From assembly GCA_937926845.1 (NCBI GenBank), contig CALBBS010000073.1:1-7068 (forward strand): DNA of 7,068 nt, written 5' to 3'. Source of the DNA: an uncultured Atopobium sp. Lineage in GTDB: Bacteria; Actinomycetota; Coriobacteriia; Coriobacteriales; Atopobiaceae. The position numbers and the translations under genes are program-made. Shown in pieces: positions 1 to 4,434 of this stretch (position 1 is its first letter; each line of letters begins with the position of its first letter). Below the pieces are notes generated by a model. The model ran no database searches. It had not been told where the DNA came from and was given only the letters and a program-made list of their open reading frames with translations.

Positions 1-123
1 CTCAAATAAATTTCCAACAACTCAAGGTGATAAGGCTCGACCTAATATATAGGTAATTTTTAAATCAAGTGCAATTATAATTTCAATTAGTTAAGCCAGT
101 AGAATGAGTTCCAATATTACATT

Positions 124-828
124 TTAAAGTCCTAAGTCTACCCGGACAAAAACATGCTTTAGCCACGTACGAGCTCTCGTCACCTCGTGCATACGTAGCA
201 CCCGGTCGCAGTGCTCCGCCACGAGCGGGTCGTGGGTAATCACAATCGTGCTTTGCTGGTTCCCTGTACATTCACGAAGCAGGTCAATCACTTCACGGGT
301 GAGCTCTTCATCCAGCGAACCGGTCGGCTCGTCACAGAGCAGCAACGCCGGTTCCCCAATGAGCGCACGAGCAATAGCCACACGCTGCATCTGTCCGCCA
401 GAGAGCTGGTTTGGGCGCTTATTTGCGTGTGCTTTAAGGCCAACCTTATCAAGCGCTTCAAGAGCACGTTCGTGACGCTCTGACTTAGAAACGCCAGAAA
501 GTGTCAATGCAAGCTCAACGTTACTTACCACGCTTTGATGAGGAATAAGGTTATAGGCCTGGAATACAAAACCAATGCGGTTGTTTCTATAGGTATCCCA
601 GTCTCGCTCTTTGAACTTCTTGGTAGAAATACCGTCTACCAGCAAGTCTCCAGAATCAAAGCGATCAAGACCACCAATAACATTGAGCATAGTGGTCTTA
701 CCTGAACCCGAAGGACCAAGGATTGCAACAAACTCGTTATCTCTAAACGCAACGGAAATATGGTCCATTGCAGTTTGTTCAAATCCACCAGTGTTGTAAC
801 GCTTTGAAATACCTTTAAGCTCAAGCAC
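124..828 (-). CDS. ABC transporter ATP-binding protein, LolD/MacB (FtsX-associated) type, with unusual C-terminus
   Basis: This 234-residue protein is a nucleotide-binding domain that would power a membrane transporter or mechanotransmission permease. All ATPase motifs are present in order: Walker A GPSGSGKT (38-45), Q-loop glutamine about residue 90 (GFVFQAYNLIP), signature LSGGQMQRVAIARAL (142-156), Walker B with catalytic Glu167 (ALLLCDEPTGSLD), and H-loop His199 (ITHD). The family resemblance is to ATPases that partner FtsX/MacB-type permeases. In many Gram-positive bacteria such ATPases are fused to the permease. Here the fold should end near residue 214 (VLRMHE); the last 20 or so residues (VTRARTWLKHVFVRVDLGL) do not look like the usual ending, and only AT-rich DNA follows. 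It may therefore be a truncated fusion protein or a naturally short form. The start is GTG with only a weak AAGAAAG-like site upstream. It lies 47 nt behind the membrane-protein gene and is probably co-transcribed with it. The substrate is unknown. Confidence 0.88.
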   Translation of the reverse strand: MLELKGISKRYNTGGFEQTAMDHISVAFRDNEFVAILGPSGSGKTTMLNVIGGLDRFDSGDLLVDGISTKKFKERDWDTYRNNRIGFVFQAYNLIPHQSVVSNVELALTLSGVSKSERHERALEALDKVGLKAHANKRPNQLSGGQMQRVAIARALIGEPALLLCDEPTGSLDEELTREVIDLLRECTGNQQSTIVITHDPLVAEHCDRVLRMHEVTRARTWLKHVFVRVDLGL

Positions 829-875
829 GCGTTGCTTCTTTCTTGTTGGACTGTATGGAGCGCGGGACTTTCCTG

Positions 876-1397
876 TTAGTTGGCTGCGTCTTCGTTAGCT
901 GTATCTGTATCAGCTACATCGGTCTTCTCGCCAGCAGCTGTCTGAGCTACTGCGTCCTCTGCAAATGGATCAGCAGTGACGTCCTCAATAACCTTCTGCT
1001 GAGCCCAGCTTAAGCCGTAGAGCAGGCCAAAGAGCACCCAGAACCATGGCGCATAGAGCATGACAACCATCAAGAGGGCAAAAAGTCCTCGGAGAAGCGT
1101 CCAAGGGAGCACCACAATCAGGAAGAAAAAGAATGGCAGTACAAAGAGGATTGCTGCAAGCGTGCGAAGTACAACTGCCACTGTCTTAGTCAACGAGAAA
1201 CCCGTATTGCGTGCAATAAGCAGACCCACCAGGCCAGCAATGCCAAAATACAGCATGATTGGCGCAACAAAATAGGAATAGAACAGCGGTGTAGAAGGGT
1301 CTTGAGGCAGCGTTTGCCTAAGAACCATCAGTACAATTCCCAAAACCGTTAAAACGCCAAGAAATGATGCGTTTCCAATAAAAGTCTTTTTCGTCAT
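876..1397 (-). CDS. Putative membrane protein with four transmembrane segments and acidic C-terminal tail
   Basis: I do not recognise a family for this 173-residue protein. Four hydrophobic segments are visible at about residues 9-27, 41-62, 76-98 and 103-130. The third contains an FFFFLIVVLPW run. They are followed by a hydrophilic tail (about 135-173) rich in Asp, Glu, Ala and Thr, with no obvious motif. Basic residues near the N-terminus (MTKK) suggest a cytoplasmic N-terminus, and with four helices the acidic tail would also be cytoplasmic. The ATG start is well supported by AAAGGAG six bases upstream. It is the first gene of a likely operon with the ABC ATPase 47 nt downstream, so it might be a small accessory or membrane partner of that ATPase. 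However, it lacks the large extracytoplasmic domain of FtsX/MacB permeases, so a partnership is only inferred from position. Confidence 0.8.
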   Translation of the reverse strand: MTKKTFIGNASFLGVLTVLGIVLMVLRQTLPQDPSTPLFYSYFVAPIMLYFGIAGLVGLLIARNTGFSLTKTVAVVLRTLAAILFVLPFFFFLIVVLPWTLLRGLFALLMVVMLYAPWFWVLFGLLYGLSWAQQKVIEDVTADPFAEDAVAQTAAGEKTDVADTDTANEDAAN

Positions 1398-1403
1398 AGT
1401 TAA

Positions 1404-1410
1404 CTCCTTT
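1404..1410 (-). promoter_or_regulatory. Shine-Dalgarno site of the membrane-protein gene
   Basis: The minus strand reads AAAGGAG here, six bases before the ATG at 1397. It is a near-perfect anti-16S match and fixes the start of the 173-residue membrane protein. Confidence 0.8.
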
Positions 1411-1424
1411 GAGAAGGGGTATTA

Positions 1425-1430
1425 AGTATA
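1425..1430 (-). promoter_or_regulatory. Candidate -10 box for the membrane-protein/ABC operon
   Basis: The minus strand reads TATACT (5 of 6 to the consensus). This would place transcription start near 1418 and leave a leader of about 21 nt containing the AAAGGAG site. No convincing -35 hexamer is visible at 16-18 bp, so the call rests on the -10 and its spacing. Confidence 0.45.
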
Positions 1431-1528
1431 GTGTAACTAGTACCTTGTTCCCGACCTTGTCTATTTCATACGCGAGATGCCACTAAAACCACTGCTCTCC
1501 ATATGTTTCAGGGTCAAACGTTTGAATT

Positions 1529-1535
1529 AAAGGAG
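1529..1535 (+). promoter_or_regulatory. Shine-Dalgarno site that fixes the dipeptidase start
   Basis: AAAGGAG lies six bases before ATG 1542. It decides for that start rather than the in-frame ATG at 1503, which has no comparable site and would add 13 residues (MFQGQTFELKEFF) partly encoded by the ribosome-binding site itself. Confidence 0.85.
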
Positions 1536-1541
1536 TTTTTC

Positions 1542-2987
1542 ATGACTGATGCAGAACTCAAAGCAAGCGCCGAGGCGTTTGTTAATGAGCACTGGGAAGA
1601 GATTATTGAGGATATTCGCTACCTGGTGCAGGTAGAGTCCGTTGAGGATCTGTCTCTTGCAGAGCCTGGCAAGCCTTGGGGTCCTAAGTCTTATGAGGCA
1701 CTTCGCCGCGGTCTTGAGATTGCAGAGCGCCTAGGCCTTGAGACCACTGACGTAGACGGCTACCTGGGCTTTGGTGACCTTCCTGGTGAGTCCGAGAAGT
1801 ACCTTGCTACCATTGCTCACTCTGACATTGTTCCTCTGGGCAAGGGTTGGACGGTAGATCCGCTTGACGTTACCCGCCGCGAGGGCTTTATTCTGGGTCG
1901 TGGTGTTCTGGACGACAAGGGTCCTCTGGCGCTCTCGCTCTGGGCAGCTCACTTCTTTGTTGAGCAGGTAAAAAAGACTGGCAAGAAGCTCCCTTACACT
2001 CTGCGCGCCATTGTTGGTAACAACGAAGAGACCGGCATGGGCGACGTCCCTTACTACCTCTCCAAGTATCCAGAGCCATCATTCTGTTTCACGCCAGACG
2101 CTGAGTTCCCCCTTATCTGCGGCGAGAAGGGCGTGTACCACGCACAGTTCACTTCTCCAAAGATTGCTGGCGCACACGGCGAGAAGATCGTTGAGCTTGA
2201 CGGTGGTACCGTACCTAACGCTATCCCAGGTCTTGCAAGCGCACTTATTCGCGCTGACGCATCTACCTTGGCTGACACTGATTCCATTAAGGTTGAGGAC
2301 GCAGGCGTTGAAGATGATGGCACCAAGCTTGCTCGCATTAACGCAACAGGTAAGGGCGGACACGCTTCCATGCCTGAAGGAACCGTCAATGCAATTGGCC
2401 TGCTTGTAACCTACCTGCTTGATAATAACCTCTGTGGAGAAGAAGAGCGCGGCTTCTTGACCTTCTCGCAGCAGCTTTGCTCAACTACTGATGGTACTGG
2501 TACGGGCATCCAGAGTGCTGACGACAAGTTTGGTCCTCTGACCTGCATCTCTGGTACTATCCGTACCAAAGGTGATGTGTACGTACAGACCATTGACTCT
2601 CGCTATCCTACTTCCACCACCGGCGAGGCAATTACTGCTCGTATGACTGAGCTGGGTGCTGAGCATGGCTGCACCTTTGAGGTACTCTCTGATGCAGTTC
2701 CTTTCTACATTGACCCAAGCTCTCCTGAGATTACTACCCTTCTTGATACGTTCCATGAGTACACAGGAAGCAATGAGCAGGCGTTTGTCATTGGTGGCGG
2801 CACCTATGCACGTCACTTTAAGCGTGCCGTTGCCTTTGGTCCTTATGACAGTAAGGCAGCAAAAGACCTACCTGAGTGGGTTGGTATGGAGCACGGCCCT
2901 GACGAGGGAGTTTCTGAGGAGTGGCTCAAGCGCGCACTCAAGATTTACATTGTCAGTATTGCTCGCCTGATGCAGCTTGATCTGTAA
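1542..2987 (+). CDS. M20-family metallo-dipeptidase, Sapep/PepV type
   Basis: A cytoplasmic two-metal (Zn or Mn) dipeptidase of 481 residues, expected to hydrolyse short peptides, mainly dipeptides, taken up by the cell. By analogy with PepV the visible residues are: metal ligands His93 (AHSDIVPLGKGW), bridging Asp124 (GRGVLDDKGP), Glu163 after catalytic base Glu162 (NNEETGMGD), Asp186 (TPDAEFPL) and His451 (GMEHGPDEGVS). The transition-state histidine is probably His274 (GKGGHASMPEG), in the inserted lid domain. A glycine-rich GGGTYAR (418-424) near the C-terminus is also typical of the family. The length matches PepV/Sapep proteins (about 460-480), and no signal peptide is seen, so it acts inside the cell. 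The start is chosen from the strong AAAGGAG. Downstream lies a convergent methyltransferase gene beyond a repeat-rich gap, so it is probably monocistronic. Its promoter must lie in the 144 bp shared with the divergent membrane-protein gene; I see no clear one (a weak TATGTT lies at 1502). The family is secure; substrate range is inference. Confidence 0.95.
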   Translation: MTDAELKASAEAFVNEHWEEIIEDIRYLVQVESVEDLSLAEPGKPWGPKSYEALRRGLEIAERLGLETTDVDGYLGFGDLPGESEKYLATIAHSDIVPLGKGWTVDPLDVTRREGFILGRGVLDDKGPLALSLWAAHFFVEQVKKTGKKLPYTLRAIVGNNEETGMGDVPYYLSKYPEPSFCFTPDAEFPLICGEKGVYHAQFTSPKIAGAHGEKIVELDGGTVPNAIPGLASALIRADASTLADTDSIKVEDAGVEDDGTKLARINATGKGGHASMPEGTVNAIGLLVTYLLDNNLCGEEERGFLTFSQQLCSTTDGTGTGIQSADDKFGPLTCISGTIRTKGDVYVQTIDSRYPTSTTGEAITARMTELGAEHGCTFEVLSDAVPFYIDPSSPEITTLLDTFHEYTGSNEQAFVIGGGTYARHFKRAVAFGPYDSKAAKDLPEWVGMEHGPDEGVSEEWLKRALKIYIVSIARLMQLDL

Positions 2988-3034
2988 AGCTATCAAGCAA
3001 AAATGCTAACAAAGCCCCTGTATTCTAATTGGAT

Positions 3035-3080
3035 TGAACTGCGTCCCATTTCTCGTGTCCAAGAAATGGGAGACAGTTCA
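3035..3080. repeat. Hairpin repeat, copy 1 (imperfect)
   Basis: Arms 3035-3053 (TGAACTGCGTCCCATTTCT) and 3062-3080 (AGAAATGGGAGACAGTTCA) pair over 19 positions with two adjacent mismatches (CG opposite GA), around an 8-nt loop CGTGTCCA. It is a direct repeat of the hairpin at 3451-3496, and similarity continues past the right arm as TGCGGGTGATT (3083-3093). Read on the minus strand, arm plus loop (TGAACTG...CCCATTT...TTGGACAC) resembles the terminal inverted repeat of IS3/IS150-group insertion sequences. It could be a palindromic repeat derived from IS ends, or a terminator-like structure, although there is no U-tract. Confidence 0.85.
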
Positions 3081-3122
3081 TATGCGGGTGATTATGATTC
3101 TGCAGCGTGTTAGCGTCGGCTT

Positions 3123-3251
3123 TTAGGCCTGGCGCACAAAATAGCGCAGCTTTGGTAGGTTCTGCCGAAGAATCGACATGTTCTTAATCAAGATAGCCAG
3201 GCAGCTAGGCGGTCGCACTACCTGATATGCATCTCTATGCATAAACTTCAT
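3123..3251 (-). pseudogene. Possible 42-codon ORF or C-terminal gene remnant
   Basis: An ATG-to-TAA frame encodes 42 residues beginning MKFMHRDAYQ and ending LPKLRYFVRQA. The distal part is basic and uses codons like those of the neighbouring genes (CTG, CAG, GCC). There is no Shine-Dalgarno site before the ATG and an in-frame TAG immediately precedes it. I do not recognise the product. It sits between the two hairpin repeats, where remnants of lost genes would be expected, so a decayed C-terminus is at least as likely as a working small protein. A chance ORF cannot be excluded. Confidence 0.2.
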
Positions 3252-3318
3252 CTAATATGCTTAAACATGAATAGACTTATATAAGAAATTTAACTATCGG
3301 TAAATTCTGTATCTAAAG

Positions 3319-3342
3319 AACACATCTATGTCAGATAATCTG
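3319..3342 (+). repeat. 24-bp repeat, copy 1 (direct)
   Basis: The unit reads AACACATCTATG then TCAGATAATCTG. It matches the inverted copy at 3426-3449 in 22 of 24 positions. Its second half contains the odd palindrome CAGAT-A-ATCTG. Copies 1 and 3 together would form terminal inverted repeats of a 131-bp unit. Confidence 0.75.
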
Positions 3343-3359
3343 CCCAATTGCGAGCATAT

Positions 3360-3383
3360 TACACACCTAATGAAGATATTCTG
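3360..3383 (+). repeat. 24-bp repeat, copy 2 (direct, degenerate)
   Basis: The unit reads TACACACCTAAT then GAAGATATTCTG. It matches the rc of the 3426-3449 copy in 19 of 24 positions, including an unbroken ACACACCTAA, and starts 41 bp after copy 1. Its degeneracy suggests either an older copy or a weaker binding site. Confidence 0.5.
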
Positions 3384-3425
3384 CATGCCTTAGCTATTTT
3401 TGGCGTCATGTATACGTCTTTTTGA

Positions 3426-3449
3426 CAGATTATCTGACTTAGGTGTGTT
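3426..3449 (-). repeat. 24-bp repeat, copy 3 (inverted)
   Basis: The minus strand reads AACACACCTAAG then TCAGATAATCTG. It is inverted relative to the copies at 3319 and 3360, and it ends directly against the second hairpin repeat, which begins at 3450/3451. Confidence 0.75.
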
Positions 3450-3450
3450 T

Positions 3451-3496
3451 TGAACTGCCTCCTATTTCTCGTGTCTAAGAAATGGGAGGCAGTTCA
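3451..3496. repeat. Hairpin repeat, copy 2 (near-perfect)
   Basis: Arms 3451-3469 (TGAACTGCCTCCTATTTCT) and 3478-3496 (AGAAATGGGAGGCAGTTCA) pair over 19 bp with a single G-T wobble; an extra T3450-A3497 pair makes 20. The loop is CGTGTCTA. It is a direct repeat of 3035-3080, with common sequence continuing downstream as TGCGGGGGATT (3504-3514). The better pairing compared with copy 1 suggests this is the more intact copy. It lies about 60 bp past the methyltransferase stop codon and may stop transcription from that side, although no U-tract follows it on either strand. Confidence 0.88.
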
Positions 3497-3556
3497 ATTT
3501 CTGTGCGGGGGATTTTCTTGTACGGGAAATTTTTACCAAGATATTCTTGCAGGCAG

Positions 3557-4366
3557 CTACACGCGTTGCAAAATCACATAGCGATTCAGATTATTATCTT
3601 TGCCATCTGCACTAAATTGCGCACAAATTTGCACGTCAGAGCCAAGGCTTCCAAGAAGCTCATCAAGCTCCTCTTGCGAGAAGTGATGACAATAGCGCCA
3701 GGTATTGGCCTTATCTTGCCAGCCAATCAGATAGTCATGCTCCTCAAGTTCTGATGCATCTATACCCAGCGCACACAGCCCTTGAGCAGTGGTTTCTTGA
3801 GCTTTAGCAGCAAGTTTTTGGCTGTTCATAAATTGCCAAAAAGAAACGCAGACAAAACCGCCAGGTTTAGTCCTATCTAATAAAGTGCGCAGAAGCTCGG
3901 TTCTCTTCTTTGCGCCTGGCACATGATGCAAAAAGCCAAATGCAACCACTAAATCACAGGCCGGAACAGTAAGACGCGAAGAAAGCATGCCGTCAAGCAG
4001 GCTCTTTATCACATCTAACTCAATAAACGCCAGCTCAGAGACATGAGCGCCTGCGTCTCCACTCTCCACAAGAGGCTTGCAATTATCTACAGCAAAATAC
4101 TTTTCCGGAACAATTCCCGCCTCATCACAAAGAAAGCGAGCAAAGCGCAGGTTGCCGCAACCCACATCAAGTACAGAGGGTTTCTCGCCAGCTAAAAGCT
4201 GAGGCATGGCATCTAGGCACTGCTGCCATCCCTGCCAAGGCATCTGTCGTGTGGCCGAGAAACTCTGCACCTGCTGAGTGTAAAACTCAGAAGTTACGTA
4301 ACTCAGCCGCTCAGCAGTAGAAACGCTGATAGATTGAGTATGTGTTCTGTTTGAAGAAGTTTCCAT
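3557..4366 (-). CDS. Class I SAM-dependent methyltransferase, Trm9/ALKBH8-like (putative tRNA wobble-uridine methyltransferase)
   Basis: A 269-residue Rossmann-fold methyltransferase. Motif I is VLDVGCGN (65-72), the acidic residue after strand 2 is Asp94 (FAVDN), and motif IV/post-IV is VVAFGFLHHVP (140-150) followed by KPGG (167-170). Features recalling Trm9 are the segment before motif I, FYTQQVQSFSATRQMPW (28-44), resembling the FSxTRxxPW stretch; HHVP after strand 4; WRYCHHFSQEEL (223-234), like the RYYHxFxExEL segment; and a C-terminus with GKDNNLNRYVIL (255-266), like the Trm9 ending. Trm9 methylates the carboxymethyl group of cm5U34 to give mcm5U34. The gene diverges from elp3, whose product belongs to the family that makes cm5U34, with 68 bp between starts; this supports the inference. 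No Trm112-like partner is seen in the window. A -10 box exactly 7 nt before the ATG suggests a leaderless mRNA. The methyltransferase fold is secure; the tRNA substrate is inferred and other small-molecule substrates remain possible. Confidence 0.88.
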   Translation of the reverse strand: METSSNRTHTQSISVSTAERLSYVTSEFYTQQVQSFSATRQMPWQGWQQCLDAMPQLLAGEKPSVLDVGCGNLRFARFLCDEAGIVPEKYFAVDNCKPLVESGDAGAHVSELAFIELDVIKSLLDGMLSSRLTVPACDLVVAFGFLHHVPGAKKRTELLRTLLDRTKPGGFVCVSFWQFMNSQKLAAKAQETTAQGLCALGIDASELEEHDYLIGWQDKANTWRYCHHFSQEELDELLGSLGSDVQICAQFSADGKDNNLNRYVILQRV

Positions 4367-4372
4367 ACAGAG

Positions 4373-4378
4373 ATTTTA
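4373..4378 (-). promoter_or_regulatory. -10 box of the methyltransferase gene, leaderless placement
   Basis: The minus strand reads TAAAAT (5 of 6 to consensus). With the hexamer at -12 to -7, transcription would begin at 4366, the A of the ATG. There is no Shine-Dalgarno sequence in front of the ATG, as expected for a leaderless mRNA. The -35 region (CCTTTG at 17 bp) is poor. Confidence 0.6.
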
Positions 4379-4397
4379 CGTCATCGCCTTGCTCCCA

Positions 4398-4416
4398 AAG
4401 GTCAGAAGCTCACCTT
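4398..4416. promoter_or_regulatory. Imperfect 19-bp dyad in the divergent promoter region
   Basis: AAGGTCAG (4398-4405) and CTCACCTT (4409-4416) form inverted half-sites with 7 of 8 matches around a 3-bp centre. The dyad lies between the two -10 boxes and overlaps where both -35 regions should be, so a bound protein could control both genes. It could also be chance in a 68-bp gap. Confidence 0.25.
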
Positions 4417-4422
4417 ATTGCC

Positions 4423-4428
4423 TATACT
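4423..4428 (+). promoter_or_regulatory. -10 box of elp3, leaderless placement
   Basis: TATACT (5 of 6 to consensus) sits so that -7 is 4428 and transcription begins at 4435, the A of the elp3 ATG. No Shine-Dalgarno sequence precedes this ATG. The position mirrors that of the divergent methyltransferase promoter. Confidence 0.62.
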
Positions 4429-4434
4429 GTTTGT

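Larger units (their letters stand above)
2988..3556. other. Repeat-rich gap between convergent genes
   Basis: This 569-bp stretch separates the convergent dipeptidase and methyltransferase genes. It contains two direct copies of a strong hairpin repeat, three copies of a 24-bp sequence, a TATGCAT palindrome with a 4-nt loop at 3226-3243 and a possible 42-codon ORF on the minus strand. Positions 3081-3230 have coding-like base composition, while about 3240-3450 is AT-rich. No convincing intrinsic terminator with a U-tract is seen for either flanking gene; the hairpins may do that job. The mosaic composition suggests remnants of mobile or decayed DNA. Confidence 0.6.

Noticed and set aside
40..60. 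ACCTA-ATATA-TAGGT hairpin with following T-run as a terminator
   Set aside because: The stem is five mostly A-T pairs and it points along the plus strand, where no gene precedes it in the window.
83..271. 62-codon minus-strand ORF overlapping the ABC ATPase C-terminus
   Set aside because: It overlaps the ATPase in another frame, including the well-conserved H-loop region. I considered it as a frameshifted continuation, but its sequence shows no permease-like character.
1503..1541. Longer dipeptidase start at ATG 1503
   Set aside because: The strong AAAGGAG at 1529-1535 sits six bases before ATG 1542, and the extra 13 residues are encoded by leader sequence.
2054..2389. Long minus-strand ORFs inside the dipeptidase gene
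   Set aside because: They are antisense shadows of a gene with strong codon bias and all family motifs.
3096..3190. tRNA or other structured RNA in the more GC-rich part of the gap
   Set aside because: Short complementary stretches exist (TCGGC with GCCGA, GCGC with GCGC), but no cloverleaf, T-loop or known riboswitch core can be drawn.
3035..3496. CRISPR array from the repeated hairpins and 24-mers
   Set aside because: There are too few units, the spacing is irregular, the orientation is mixed and no cas genes are present.
3482..3754. 90-codon plus-strand ORF over the repeat and the methyltransferase 3' end
   Set aside because: It begins inside the hairpin arm and lies antisense to a well-supported gene; its translation shows no domain features.
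4342..4434. N-terminal extension of elp3 from the ATG at 4342 (31 extra residues)
   Set aside because: It would overlap the start of the divergent methyltransferase gene and span its promoter. The extension has no family resemblance, and a -10 box places the transcript start at 4435.
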